Assembly: GCF_000203815.1 (NCBI RefSeq)
Contig: NW_004457639.1
Location: 124,001-188,000, forward strand
Direction of reading: 5' to 3'
Source: Cavenderia fasciculata
Lineage: Eukaryota > Evosea > Eumycetozoa > Acytosteliales > Cavenderiaceae
Length of the DNA: 64,000 nt
Under the pieces are notes generated by a model. That model saw nothing but the letters and a program-made list of their open reading frames with translations. It had not been told where the DNA came from and made no database searches. Each line of letters opens with the position of its first letter. Position 1 is the first letter of the stretch. Of this stretch, positions 32,648 to 46,279 are shown piece by piece. A program made the translations under genes and the position numbers.

Positions 32648-34452
32648 CAATCTATATATATTTATACTCTACTCTATTTCTATACAATATGCTATACTAT
32701 AGTGCTGTTTATGATATGATATGTAGTGTTGGTGGTTCGTTAAGTAGTCCTACCTCTTTTTAAAAACAAGATACTAATAATTCAATACAATAAACAAACT
32801 ACTACTACTTCTCGAAAAGGGTGTAGACACTCTCTGCACCATGTGGACAGCTGAGGAGGTGAAGTTTTGTTTTTTGTTTTTGTTTTTGTTTTTTTTTTTT
32901 TTTGGCAAGGAACTTTCACTTTGTTGTTCCTTCGTATTGAGGGTTGGCGATGAATTCGATTTGATTGCGGCACAATGTCGATGTTTAATGAATGAATGTG
33001 GAGAGGGTGGGAACAAAGTGAAAGGGTAGTTTCGGTTCATTTAATATATATATATACATACCTGATTTTTTGGAAATTAATTTATTATATAATATAAATA
33101 CAGGACTGAGTTGATGGTTGATGGATATATGAGTATTATTAAAGAAGAAGAAGAAGAAATCCTTCTATAATATTTTAGATATATATAAAATATAAATTTA
33201 AAAATGTGGATGGGTTGGTTGTCTTTTAAAGAAAGGTAGATGAGTCACGAGATTGGAAAATAAATATAATGTGGCAAAATACAAAATACTAACTTTGAAA
33301 GATGTATTGTTTGTTTTATTGTATTACTATTCACACAAAAACATAGAGAGAGAACTCCAAATGATGGTGGTCAGGGTTACTTTAGTGATTTAAATTTGGT
33401 GAATGATTTATTCGATGAAGAAGGTGAAAAAGGTAATTCAATGGCGAGACTCACTATTCTTGCCCTTATTCTCTCTCATAATAATAATAATGAGGTCATA
33501 ATAATTAAGCAATTCTCCATTCAAATTCAAAGAATAAATTTCAAGCACCCATATCGCCGATTTCTTTTTTGCAAAAACATAAAGTGATCCAAGTTGGAAG
33601 TTCGGATATATTATATTATCATGTAAATAATTATATTATATTATTATATTATATACACTCCTTCCTATGGAACACTTCCTTGAGTCAAATTAAAAAATTG
33701 AGTCAATATATATATAATAAATAATTTTTGTATCAAAGTTGATTTTTCTCTCTCTCTATCCTACTCCTCTCTATATGTTAGTCGTATGTATGTGTGCCGA
33801 TTCCTCACCAATCCGCTATGGGCATACGTATAATTAATGTCAAAACCCAACACACAAACCCAACAATCACACTAGCAGACAACCAGACAACTATCATTTT
33901 TTGATGGATGGATGAAAGTGTCGGACATACATCGTATATAAAATTGAGTGATTTTTTTCCAATGGGTTACATTGTGTTCACAAAAAAGGAAAGACAGACA
34001 CCATCAACAATAACAAATATCTTAACACATCTTCATCATCTTTTAGAGTGCTGGCAGCAATAATAATCAATAATGTGTGTGATTGATTGATGTGTTGTGT
34101 GTGTGATTCTATAATTACTCACTCCCTCACTCTCCCCTACTATTGTTGTTGATGTCTCATTCACACCTTTTCAAGAGCAAGAACAAAAAGAAATAATAAT
34201 AATAGCAAAAATACTAATATAGGTAGGAGCAGGAGAACAGGAGGAAATCAACTCTCAAACAAAGCAAAACAAACAAACAAACCAAAAACTAGTAACTAAC
34301 TCAATCAATCATAAATAGAATATAATATAATATTAATTAATTAATAGTAGCTCTATAGTAGAGTAGAGTAGGCAAGCAGTAGTAGTAGAAGCTGTAGTAC
34401 AAGTAGTAGTAGTTCGAAATAGTTGTAGTATAAACATTAATGTTGCTATTGT

Positions 34453-34466
34453 TGTTCAATTGAACA
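34453..34466. promoter_or_regulatory. Palindrome TGTTCAATTGAACA
   Basis: A perfect 14-bp palindrome about 208 bp upstream of the F-BAR gene start. The same core occurs repeatedly inside the Asn-rich array (5701-5716 and 6502-6517). It could be a homodimer binding site. Confidence 0.4.
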
Positions 34467-34673
34467 AAAGAGACAGAGACAGAGAGAGAGAGAATAATAA
34501 ATCATAAACAAACAGACTTATATATATTATATTGACTGGCCAGGGTTGATAGTAGTTATTTCGATTTATCATCATTTGATTGATTGTACACATCATCATC
34601 AACAACAACATCATTTATAAATAATCTATAAATAATCAATCAATAATAAGATAAAAGAGAAGAGGGAAAAAAA

Positions 34674-37573
34674 ATGTCAAACTTTGTAAGTATTTTCCAT
34701 CCACCTATCCATCCACCTATCCATCCATTTCCATTTCCATCATCTAAATAAATCTAATTTCAAATTCCATTATTATTCATGTAGACTGAAATTGACCAAA
34801 TATGCGAAGAGATTGATAAGGGTATGGATGATAGTATGGTCATCAAGAAGTTTTTAGAGAAACGATCACAGATTGAAGAGGAATATGCAAAGAATCTTCA
34901 AAAACTATGTAAATCACAACCAAATTTAAACAAGTTGGGGTATGTCTATCTTGGTATATATATATTTAGTTATTTTCTTTCTTTTGATACTAACCATTCC
35001 AATCTATCTATCTATATTGTTTGTAGTGGAATAAGTGGAGCATTTACAGTACTTGTAGATAATACCAATCAATACTCTAATCACCTTTTACAAGTGGTAC
35101 AAAAGATAAACGATGACATAAACGAACCTTTAAAAGTATTTTTAAAAGATTTAAAAGTTGAACAAAAAGCTGTAAGTATTTGTGATTTCTCATTAACCAT
35201 TATTAGAAATAATATTATTTCCCTAACATTATTAAAATTTATTAAAGTATGTATTGGATGGACAAAATTTAGTTAAAGAAAGAAAATCAGTGATTGATAC
35301 ATTAAAATCAACAAAGGCAACTTATGATTCTGTTTATAAGGATCCAGAATCTGATCCATCAAAATTGGTACAAGTTGAAGAAGATTATAAACACATGGTA
35401 CAATATGCAAATAGATATCATACAACCTATCATGATGAAAAATTTCCAAAGATTCAAAATGTAACTTAACAAATAGGATTAATTATAACAATTTGTAATT
35501 TATAATTAATGATATATATTTATTTTATTTTAGGATTTCCAAAGATTAGAAACTATTAGAATGCAAAGAATTAAAACAAATATGAAAAAATTTATAACTG
35601 AAATGGATTCGATACCTGCAAGAATGACAACCACTTTAAAATCATCAGAGGATACTATCAATGCAATCGACACAAAGCGTGATATTTTAGCATTTGCAAA
35701 TTTCAACAAGGCTCTCAACATTCAACATCCAGAGTTTGTCTTTGAGACTTGCGAGAAAAAGAAAAAAGGATGGCGATCAACCATGTCGGTCTTGAAAATT
35801 GGTAGTATTAGTCTAAGTAGTGGTGGAAGCAGTAGTAGTAGTAGTAGTAGCGGTAGTAGTAACACTTCTTCTTCTACTACACATGCACCATATATTGGTA
35901 ATGCAGACAAGGAGGTTTCATCAAATCATCCTTTGGCAGTTTTTGCCAAACCAATTTCAGAGGTGATGGAAAAACAACGATTAAAATACCCAGATCTACA
36001 AGTACCCTATGTATTGGTATTTTTAGTGTGTATCTTAAAGTGCAAAGACAATATGAAATGCGAAGGTATTTTCCGTATTCCAGGCAACAATACAGAGTTG
36101 TGTATGGTTAAAAAACGAATCAACGAAGGTGATTTTAACATTGACCCAGATGTAAATGTTCACATCATTACATCGTTACTCAAATCTTGGCTTCGAGAAA
36201 TGCCTGAACCACTCATTCCAAACAACTATTATGAACAGGCTGTCAATTGCGAAAATACAACTTCGATTTTAAATATTTTCAATCAACTCAACTCTATCAA
36301 CCAAAAGATATTGACCTATATATCTATATTTTTAAAAGAACTTACTCTTCCTTCAAATGTTTGTCATTCAAAAATGACTCAGGTAGGTAGCTAAAACACA
36401 AAAACAAAAAAAAACATAATCGTTCAAAATATTAATTTGATCTATATATTTTTCTTTTTTTAGGATAATGTTGCAATGGTATTTGCACCATCATTTTTAA
36501 GATGTAGTAATCCAGAGACATTATTGGCAAATATTGAAAAGGAGAAATTATTTATTCGATTGATTATTGATAGTTCCGAACAACTATTGGAATTGTGTCC
36601 TCTTCAACTTGGAAACTATGAAGATGTGGTTATAGAAAGATTTACCACCGACTATGGACAGTTGGCCCATTCTGCGTCTGCCGATGGGTCATATCCTACC
36701 ACCTCGTCATCTTCTTCATCATCATCGTCATCGTCTTCGTCGTCGTCATCCTCTACCAACGCTGCTTTGGATAGTCAACAACGCAGTAGTGGAGGCTTTG
36801 ACAACATATCACTTGTTAAAATTAAATCAAATCCTTTATTACCATCTCAAAGTTATAATTTGGGTCAAATACAACAACAACAACAACAACAGCCACCACA
36901 ATTGCAAACATCCCAATCATCATTCAATTTAAAGAAACCAAATGTATTCCAAGTTCATTCTTTGGCTCATCATTTAACAACTACTCCTCCATCACATCCA
37001 CCACCATCACATCCTCCATCACATCCACCTCCACCAGCTCCACACCGAATGGTTCCTCCTCCATTATCGGCTCGTTCCGATTCATCGCCCCAACTAAATA
37101 TACCATCTGTACAAACCTATTCTCCTTCCAATATCCAAAACCTACAATCTCAATTATTAACATGCTCGCCAAGTGCATTCTCTGCCAAGCGAATGAACAA
37201 GAGTTTTCTCAATGGTGCAAGTGGCAACAACGGTACAAGCAACAACAATACCAATGTCAGACCATCCATCACTTCTACTGATTTATTCTCTAATCCTAAT
37301 CACTCACAACTTGTAGATGGTGCCAGTACACTCCCACTACCACCTCCACCAACAACATCAACACCAACAACACTAAAACAACAACAAGTTCCTCCACCCC
37401 AGACAACCTCCAAATCATTTATGGTTGCTCCAGTCATGGCACCTCCTCCACCCCTTGGTGCTCCGACTCAACCACCGCATTTCCATCATCCACCATCACT
37501 TTTACCAATATCAAGAACGACATCTTCAAATATTTTTGATAGAATCCCTTTACCTCCTCCTCCCAATAAATAA
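34674..37573 (+). CDS. F-BAR and RhoGAP protein (MEGAP-like)
   Basis: Six exons (34674-34685, 34785-34939, 35027-35171, 35248-35460, 35534-36382, 36464-37573) give 827 residues. The first exon holds only four codons (MSNF). Residues about 5-270 form an FCH/F-BAR domain (FLEKRSQIEEEYAKNLQKL) that binds and curves membranes. Residues about 307-495 form a RhoGAP domain with arginine finger Arg356 in GIFRIPG and the LLKSWLREMPEPLIP stretch, so it should be catalytically competent on Rho/Rac GTPases. The tail is Ser, Gln and Pro-rich with LPPPP motifs that could bind SH3 domains. Dictyostelium MEGAPs share this layout and act in motility and contractile-vacuole membrane tubulation, so the same role is likely. 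Confidence 0.9.
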
Positions 37574-37905
37574 TCTATAATTATAGATTATTGAATATGA
37601 ATATTCCCAAACATCACAAAATTAAAACTCTATTTAGTTGATTTGATTTTTAATATATTTTTTTTTTAGGTTATAAATAATCTAATCTCTTTATTTTTAT
37701 TATCTATAAGAGACAAAGAAATTGATTAATAAAGAAACTTATAACTATAACTAATTTTTTCTTCTTCTTCTTATTTCTGATTCTTTGTTGTTTGTTGTTC
37801 TTTTTAAATTAATTATTATTCTTCTTATTACTATTATTATTATTATTGGTTATATATTTTTGTTTGTTTTTTTTTGATTTTGAAACCAATCTTTTTTTTG
37901 TTTGT
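37574..37905. other. Convergent 3' intergenic stretch
   Basis: 332 bp between two convergent stop codons. It is AT-rich with long T runs, consistent with two facing 3' UTRs, and nothing else is seen. Confidence 0.6.
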
Positions 37906-40432
37906 TTAAAGGAAGGGAGGATTTTTTGATACCTTGACCTTTGGAATTAAACCATTACGGAAGAGGACGAATGGTTCTACCGAAAGGAAGACATCGATTT
38001 GTTGAGAGACATAGTTGTCATCTTGATCATCGATTTCATCGTTGAAATCAATCTTGTCACAGGAAACCTCCATATTGAATTTCACTAGGTAGACAATGAG
38101 ATGCTTTGAGGGGATGGCAATGATAACGGCCGGTGTGACGACGGGGCCGTGTTCCCAGAGGTAGAGTGACAAGTAGAGGGTGTTGAGCTTCTCAGAGATC
38201 TTTCGTTTCCAGGCAATCTCATTGTACTTTTGACAGAGTCCATTGAGCTTGGCACCAATGGGGAGGGTGTCCTTGAAGCTGTCCAGCTCCTCTTTGGATT
38301 TCCAGTAGGGTTGGATGGTACAATCCTTTGTCCAGGCGATGGTCTTGTTGAGGAGGAGCGAGAGCACACGGTGAATATTCACGTCCATATAACGACGGAT
38401 GGGTGCAGTAAAGTGAGTATAGTGTGAGTACCCGTCTGGCGAGAGTGTGTTGTTGGCCTTTTTGTCCAACACGGTCATGTAACGAGTTGGGTCCATCAAA
38501 TGGATCGTTAAACGACGGAGAGCGTGCATCTGCTCGGTCGAGCACAACTTGCACGTGTCTTCCACCTTGCGCTTGATGGTCTTCCAATCATCGGTTGGAT
38601 AGACCGTACACTCTTTGGTAAATTGGTGAATATAAATGTTGATTCTATCAAAAAATCTCTTACGATTGTCTAATTGTGACGATGTAATAAATAGATTTGA
38701 TAAATTATCTTTTACTGCTGGTGTGGTAGTTGTAGTAGCAGAGGAGGAGGAGGAGGAAGAGGAGGATGATGAGGAGGTGGTAGTTGTCGTAGTAGTAGTA
38801 GTAGTATTATTATCTACTACAGCTTCATCTTTTGATGTAGCAGTATTATTATTACTACTCTTTTCAGAGCCATCCGATTCGGTTGACTGCTTTTTAATTG
38901 GTTTCTCCTTGTCCTTGAACGAGGATTGATGAGTGTTTAGAGGACATGGGGAATAAAGGATACCAAAGTCGATGATTTCATCCTTTAGGAGAGCAATGGC
39001 AGCAAGATTATTTGCGATATGCATATATTCTTGCACCAGTACGTGACTCTCTAGTTTAGGTAGGGTGTTGACGGCAAAGGGTGTGCCATCAACCGACAGT
39101 TCAAAGTTGATGTTGCTACCAATATCAAAAATCTCACCACGTTCGCGACGCAGGTTGTTGAGCAGACTGCTGATCAAGTACATTCCCCAGATGGACTGTG
39201 TCACGCGCTCCTCGATATCTGCCGATGGCTGACCGGCCGACAGCTGCTCGAGGATGGAGCCGATCGACTTGTCCGTCTTGGGAATATCGAGACAGATTTT
39301 GTTGTTGGCGTACTCGGCCAGCGAAGAGTGCTGTTCCTTGAACTTGTTGATCACCTTTTGTGCCTTTTCATAGGACATGTGACCCATTGATCGCAGGTAA
39401 CTCTTGCAAAACTGGTTGTCAATGATCTTGCCGTCGGAACGCACCTTTATGAGCAACGAGAAACAGTATCGCTTCTGGAAGAGTTTGAGTGAGCAGGCGT
39501 TGCTCGACAGGTTCTTGGGTAGCATCGGAATGACGCTGCCAACAAGATAGATCGTGTTGAGACGAAACTCTGCCTCGAGATCAAGACTGCTGTTCTTGTC
39601 GAGAAAGTGCGAGACGTCACTAATGTGAATACCAATCTCAAAGACGGCCAAACCTTCATGACGCTCGTCCAACACTCTAAAGCTGAGTGCGTCATCGAGA
39701 TCGGTCGACGAGGGTGGGTCAATTGTCACGGGGAAGAGGTGTGTCAGATCGACACGACGTTTCTCCTCCTCGAGTGAGATGGTCCAATCGTCAAACTCTT
39801 GCTCGAGCTCTGATGGAAAGTGTTCGCTGTGGAAGACCTGGTGGTTGAGCAAGATGCATCGGGTAATGGTGAGTGCATCAAGAGGCGACCCGCTAAAGAA
39901 CTGGATCGTACCAATGGCATAACTATTGTCGTGCGAAAAGTCGGTCAAGATGAGGATCGACAGACGCCCACAACGCTCGCGCAAGTAACTCGAGTTGAGG
40001 TTACTGATCATGTGGAGTGTCGGTGTGCTCTTTTCATAGCACCAGAAATAGAACACTCCATTGTGCGCCTGTTGTTGTTGCTGCTGTGTCTGCTGTTGGT
40101 ACGAGTCGTGGTCTTGCTGTTGCTTGAGAATCGACGATGTTGGAGCCGAGATGGTGTTTTTGCGGTCTTCAAAGTCGCGGATAAAGCCAGTCACGAGTGT
40201 AGCCTTGGTTTCAGTGTCCTTGGTCTGACTTGTGTGGCTGAAAATCGCTGGGAACTTTTTAAAGTTGAATGTCGACACTCGCTGCAACGTGCTGAGTGAG
40301 TTGGCAGGGTAAATGAGTATCTGGTCGTCTTTGAGCGTTTCGAGGATATTGAGGTAGCCATCGATTTGATTTTTGGCATGACTATGGTGATGATGGTGTG
40401 CGTGTGCATGGTGTGCAGATTGCTGCTGTTGT

Positions 40433-40464
<32 letters not shown>

Positions 40465-42760
40465 TATATGTTGTTGATGATGGTGGTGATGATGCGACTG
40501 TGGCGGCTGTTGTGGTTTGATGCCGGCGCTGTAGCTTGTTGTCTGTGTTTGCTGTTGCAAATGTTGTTGTTGTTGTTGAGAGTGATGATGGTGTGGTGAC
40601 AATGGCTGTTGTTGTTGTTGTAGCTGTTGTTGTTGTGTTGGTTGATGGTATCCCAGCTGCGAATAGCCAAGTTGATTATACCCAAGTTGATACGAGGACT
40701 GTGGATTGTACTGGTTATAAGTGGATTGGTACAATTGTTGCTGTTGTTGCTGCTGCTGCTGCTGTTGTTGGTCTCTCTGACTATGAATAAAAGATGGAGA
40801 TGATGTCAGTGACGACGAAAACGACGATAGATACAAGCGGTCGTTTTGTTGTTGCTGATGGAACTGCGACGCAGCGCTGCTGCCACTGGCGGGTTGCTGC
40901 TGCTGGTGGTGGTGAAGATGTGATAGCGAGCCAATCGACTGGTGTTGTTGTTGGTTGGTTTGTGTCGACTGGATTTGCAAGTAGGGACTGCTCTGGTTCA
41001 TCGAGGAGGCCCTATTAAACAGTTGTTGTGAGGGGGAGGAGGTGGTGCTGTTGGCGGTACTGCTAGTAGTGTACTCGACAATTGGATCAAAGTTGTATGG
41101 GATGATCGGTGTCGAGGTGTTGGTGCCAGTGGGCGACGTGATGGTCGAAGGTTGAGAGGAGTAAAAGTCATTTAATAGAGTTACAGAGGATGGATGGTCA
41201 TAGTACGATGGCTGCGACATGGAGTGGTGTGTAAAGGGATTGTCGATAAATGACGACCCGCCACCGCCAGCCAACGCAGTTCCACTTGCACCAATACCCG
41301 TAGTACTCACAATGTTGTTGATTAATGGACTACCCGAACTGGTCGTACCCGATGTAGTACTAGTAGTACTACTACTAGTAGTGGTAGTAGCGGTAGCAGT
41401 TGCTGCCGTGGGTGTACCAGCACTATCAAATATTCCCGATGAAGTCATTGGTTGGAAATGTCCAAACATTGGGAATGGATCCGGATTTGTACCTCTAATA
41501 ACTGTCTTGTATTCTCCTCCAAACATTAATTTTACGCATGGTTGTCCCCCATTCTATAATTAAACAAAAATAAATAGATATATTAATAAAAGAACCAATA
41601 ATGTTGCGTGTATTTTTTGGTCAAAAAATATTTTGTTTGTTATTTACACTTACATCAATTTTTCTTTTTCCATTGATACAGTAGAAAACCTGTTTGGCTT
41701 GGGAAGGATGATTAAATAGTATGTACAATTGATTCGGTTTTGTTGATTTATGGAATTGATAGGGGATATCGGTATTTAAAAACTTCCTTATATGCGATTC
41801 GTTCATATCGGGCATTATATTGTGGATGAATAGAGTGCGTGAGGTCCATTCAGTGTCATCAGGTGGTATCTCTTTTTTAATCAACGATGATGAAGAAGTT
41901 GATAATAAATTACCAGATGATGTTGATGAAGTGGATGACGAAAGTGGATTTGGTTGTGCAGTTGTTGTTGATGATGAAGAAGAAGAAGAAGAAGTGGAAG
42001 AAGTGGAGGAAGAAGCAGAGGTTGGTTGAGAGGAGGCAGACTGGGATGGTTGTTGTTGTTGTCCATTTCCAGTGGGACTATTGCTTCCACCATTACCAGC
42101 AGAAGTGGCAACTCCATTACTACTTCCATTCAAAAGTGGTGATTTCTTTTTCTTTTTCTTTTTGTTTGCTTTACCATTCATGTTGCTTTCGTCAACTATA
42201 GTTGGTATTGACCCTGTTGTTGATGATGCTGTTGTTGTTTGTGATGTATTGTCGCCGCCGACAATCGAATTGGGTGCAATGTTGGTCTTGTTATTGTTAT
42301 TATTATTTCCAAGATGATTCGCATTATTATTCTTTGAGGCGCTACCATTATTATTATTATTATTATTGTTATTGGGAGATGTAGCTACATCCTTTGGTGA
42401 ATTTGGATAAGAGGGGGAGGAATTGGAAGAAGGAGGAGGTGTATTGGCGTAGTACTTCTTCTTTGGTGAAAAAGAAGGTGATGATATTACAAGTGACGAT
42501 CCTCCTCCTCCTCCTCCTCCTCCAGACGTCGCTCCGGGTGAGGAGGTAGCTGGCAAGTGGGTACCATTTAACTGTTGCAGTCGGCTGCCGGTGTTTCCTG
42601 CTGCTGCCGCTGTTGTCGTTGTGGCTGTTGGAGATGAAATGTTGTTGTTAGCTCGAAGCTCTGTGGGTTTGTTGCCGCTGCTACTCTTTAGTTGGTAGTG
42701 ATGATCCAGTCTGACGACGTCGGTATCACAAATTGTCAATCGATCGGCTTTGTCTTGACA
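37906..42760 (-). CDS. RRM plus RNase II family exoribonuclease (DIS3L2/SSD1-like)
   Basis: Two exons are clear, 42760-41654 and 41553-37906 (1584 residues), and a small upstream exon with the start codon is probably missing. The frame at 42760 follows an AG acceptor after an in-frame TAG, and no ATG precedes the repeats. The N-terminal 270 residues are low complexity with a basic KKKKKKK run. Then comes an RRM-like fold (RTLFIHNIMPDMNESHIRKF, NQLYILFNHPSQAKQVFYCI), a 350-residue Q/H/S-rich prion-like stretch, cold-shock-like regions and the RNB catalytic domain. The RNB site IDPPSSTDLDDAL keeps all four metal-binding Asp residues, so 3'-5' RNA degradation is predicted. There is no PIN domain, arguing for DIS3L2/SSD1 rather than DIS3. 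A 200-residue Ser/Thr-rich insertion splits the RNB region. Confidence 0.88.
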
Positions 42761-43602
42761 CTATCAACTGACAGCAAAACAAAGGTATTTGGATGGGATG
42801 GGAAGGGATGGGATGGGATGGAGTGGAGTGGGAGTGGATGTAGATGTAGATGAAAGTGAAAGGTTTATCAGACGATGATAATGAATATATATATAAAGGT
42901 ATAAAGAAAGAAGATCGTATAATATTATAGTTATATAATATCTTTTCTAAAAAAGAATATATAGAGAGTTGGTTGTTGTGTGTCTTTGTGAAATGATCCT
43001 ATTTGGATATTCTCAAACAAAACAACAACCTGCCTGTATATATAATACAATCTGCTATTTATCGTAGTAGTATTACTTGTTTAGTATCTATAGTATATAG
43101 TAGAGATAGATAGAGAGGTAGAGATAGAGAAAGATTATGTAAAATGTCAGTCCCGACTCGATATAATAACCATCATTCGTCTCTTTTCCGATGATTGATT
43201 TCTATTTATATGTATGTGTAATATTTACTATTATCTTTTTGTTATTGTTGTTATTGTTGTTGTGTAGTGTAAAGTAAAGTATGTTGGGGGAGATGATATT
43301 ATGCGATCTTTAAAACTATAGAGATCGTATATATATCGTGTCGTATAAAGAAGGTCAAAGAAACTTGTCTAAATTTCTTAAGGTGGTTTGGAGAAACGTC
43401 AAGCTTGGCACAAAAAAAAAAAAAAAAAAAAAAAATCCGTTCCAAACAACAAATAATTCTATGTTTGTGTTTTTGACCCTATCTTGTGTTTTTATTGGAA
43501 TCGAGCTAGCTCATTGCATAGTATTAATAACAATATATTACTTGGACGGCGAATGTAAGAGTACAGTTTGGGTAGTAGTAGTAGTAGTAGAGATTGATCA
43601 TC
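42761..43602. other. Divergent intergenic region, RRM-RNase II / filamin-repeat gene
   Basis: 842 bp probably holding a short unlocated first exon of the minus-strand RNase gene. The only minus-strand ATG candidates are near 43171-43176, followed by a weak GTTATT donor. It also holds GGGAT repeats (42790-42840), a GTA/AGT tract and an A23 run near 43411-43433. Nothing else is supported. Confidence 0.45.
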
Positions 43603-46216
43603 ATGGAGCACCTTCAAACACATGTACTACAATATGTGAACAGCATCATCAAGCATCTTCAAGACCTAGCGACATTTGAAGATCTTTCGGGTACCTTGTC
43701 AACATTATCTGCAAATATCAGAGACTTTAACAACAATAATACAACTGATGGTATGTGAATAGGAGATAGTTTCTGTCAATCTTCAAGTAGTACAAGTCTA
43801 ATCTAACACTTTAAACATTGATTTGAACAGACCAAAAGATTCAAACCTTGGATGAAAGTTCAACAACCTTGCAATCAATGATGGGATACTATGGATTGAA
43901 AACAATGCTTGGTAAAGCCATAAAGAAAAAGAAAACAACCAAATCAAAACAACAAAAGATTGACCCTTTGGAAAATGAATCCCTTCTGTATGTTTGCTTT
44001 TTCATAGGGCACCTGACACTAACATCACTCAGACACTAACATTTATTTGATTAATTGATGATTTATTAGAGATTTTATTAAAGTACTAAGTGTAGCCAAG
44101 ATGTTGGGATTTAGGGAAAGTCAAATAACAAGTGGCGGTGGTGGAGGAGGAGTTGAGAAAATAGATCCTACTGTTCTATGGATCGGGTCATCTGATACAC
44201 CCATCCCTCAATTGAGTCATATAAAGATTGAACAAAAAGATAATACTTTGGATGCATTTCAATATGTTGTTGAATTATCACATGATATTGGAAACTCAAT
44301 ATCATTTTCTCATTTTAGAATGGTTCTTGATACTTTGGATTATGAATCTTGTTTTGTATGTTTAAATATTATTATTATTATTATTATTATTTTATTTATA
44401 CACTACAATTATTAATACTTTTAAATTTAAGAATTTTTTAGAATGGATTGAACAAAAAGGATGGAAATTTCCAGTTTGTATAGTTTGTGTAGATCCAATA
44501 CCATTTATACCATTGTTAAATAGACACGAGTATTTAGTGTTGGCTCCACATTCTAGTTTGTCACACTTTTATGTTCAATCGATGAATTATCGGTCAAAGA
44601 GTAATAGAACATTTATTCATCATCATACTCAATCAACCACCACGCAATCACAAATGGTAAATGGAGTTGATCAAGATGATACAATTGAAGAGGATACAGA
44701 TGAAGATGATCAACCACCACCATCATCCAAAACAACCATCAACAAATCAGATACTTTACTTTCATTGTTGGATGACAATGATAATGTTGCAGATGATGAT
44801 GGTGGAGGAGGAGGAGGAGGTGATTCCAGCAAGACACCAGTAAAAGCTAGTAATAGAACAACTGTATTAAAAAATATGTTTTCAACACCTTCACCCAACA
44901 AAACTACCGTCGTCTCTCATAATATCAATACCAATCCCAACATATCACCTACCAACCTAGTATCTAAAACTTCATCTCCTCCAAATCAAAATGGAACTAA
45001 ATCCAACTACAATAATAATAATAATAACAATACCACACAAATACTAACAAAATCAGGTAACCATTATCACAACAACAAATCTCCTCACTCTAGTACTGGA
45101 GATGACCCTATTCTTTTGCGTATATCTGCACAAAACACATTCCTTTCAATGCCCAACCACACGGTGATTACTACTGGTCGAGTAGTGTCTGTACAACTGC
45201 ATCTCCGTGATGCTCTTGACAACCCGGTACAAACTAATCTAACGTCATTGTCTCCTTCTGGAACCGGGCCAGTCTCGTCAAACCCCATTCACATCTATCT
45301 CGAAGGACCACACCCTGTGCAAGGTCCTCACCCAGTGTACATCTATGTTGTCGGACCTGGCACCCTTGGTGTTTCCTTTTTACCCACTCACAATGGAGTG
45401 TATAGTCTCCACGCCGATATTGACTCGACCCCAATCAAACATAGTCCTTGTACTCTAAACTCTAATAGCAATGGCAATATCATCTCTTCACCATCGTCAT
45501 TTGTAAATACTCAACAACAACAATTAAATAGTAATATTAGTAGTACCAGTAGCAATAACAGCAACAACAGTACTCTAGATGCAGCAAATCAACAAAAGAA
45601 AAGAAAACAAAGGTTTTCAACTGGTTCAACGATCGATCCAACCCAACAACCAGAAGAAGATGATTTATTAGACATTTTCTCTTCACCAAGTATTGGAAAA
45701 TTCTCAAAGTCTTCAAATGATCGTGTTGTAAATAATCTACCAATCGGTGATTCTTTTAATATTACAGATCATCTTTATAATAATAATCAAAATAATCATG
45801 TTATTAATAACAATGGTAATGATCAATTGTTAAACGGAAATAATAATAATAATAATAATTATCAAGTTCAACCAATAAGACCACTTCAAATATTAAATAA
45901 TAATCTTAATCATATTGATAAAGAAAAGGAAGAAGAAGAAGAAGAAGAAAAAGAAAAAGTGATTATATCACAAGATAAAAAGATTAATTCACAAATTGAA
46001 GGAACACCAGCAACTTTGGCAATTGAAGAAACACAAATGGTAGAAGATAAAAGCATCGAAGCAACATTGGCGATTCAAGACACACCGGAATTGGAAAGAA
46101 CTAGCAGTATAAGAAGTAGCGGTGGCGGCGGCAACAACAATATTATAATTAACAGTGGAAGCAACTCAGCAAGCAGCCAAGATATTCAAGCAACTCTTGT
46201 AATGGATGATTTATAA
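43603..46216 (+). CDS. Filamin-repeat protein of unknown function
   Basis: Four exons (43603-43750, 43831-43987, 44070-44355, 44432-46216) give 791 residues. The first 250 residues are an ordered, unrecognised domain (VLWIGSSDTPIPQLSHIKIE, FQYVVELSHDIGNSISFSHF, WKFPVCIVCVDPIPFIPLL). A low-complexity linker follows, then one filamin/ABP280-type Ig-like repeat at about 426-538 (TGRVVSVQLHLRDALDNPV, GVYSLHADIDSTPIKHSPC). The C-terminus is Asn/Glu-rich and contains a thrice-repeated ATLAI/ATLVM element (EGTPATLAIEETQM, IEATLAIQDTPE, IQATLVMDDL). Single filamin repeats usually mediate protein contacts. A cytoskeletal or scaffold role is only a guess. Confidence 0.8.
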
Positions 46217-46279
46217 AGAAAGAAGATGTTCATTCGTCTTTTATTATTATTCTATGTAACAAATACAAATATCTCTAAT

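Larger units (their letters stand above)
31917..34673. other. 2.7-kb divergent intergenic region, rab1A / F-BAR-RhoGAP
   Basis: No convincing gene. It contains an AAT repeat (32191-32219), CT-rich tracts (32460-32600), a 12-bp inverted repeat (32589-32600 with 32636-32647) and many AT palindromes. Near the F-BAR gene there are AGT repeats (34380-34410) and the palindrome TGTTCAATTGAACA (34453-34466). Open frames in this stretch are built of simple sequence and lack conserved features. Confidence 0.5.

Noticed and set aside
32365-32763. 132-codon plus-strand frame upstream of the F-BAR gene
   Set aside because: The product is made of Leu, Ser, Phe and Tyr runs from CT/TAT repeats, with no conserved feature and poor codon choice.
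35173-35276. Continuation of the F-BAR frame into 35276 without an intron
   Set aside because: It reads into an AT-rich segment ending in a stop. Splicing 35171 to 35248 keeps phase and joins EQKA to YVLDGQNLVKERK, which suits the F-BAR helix.
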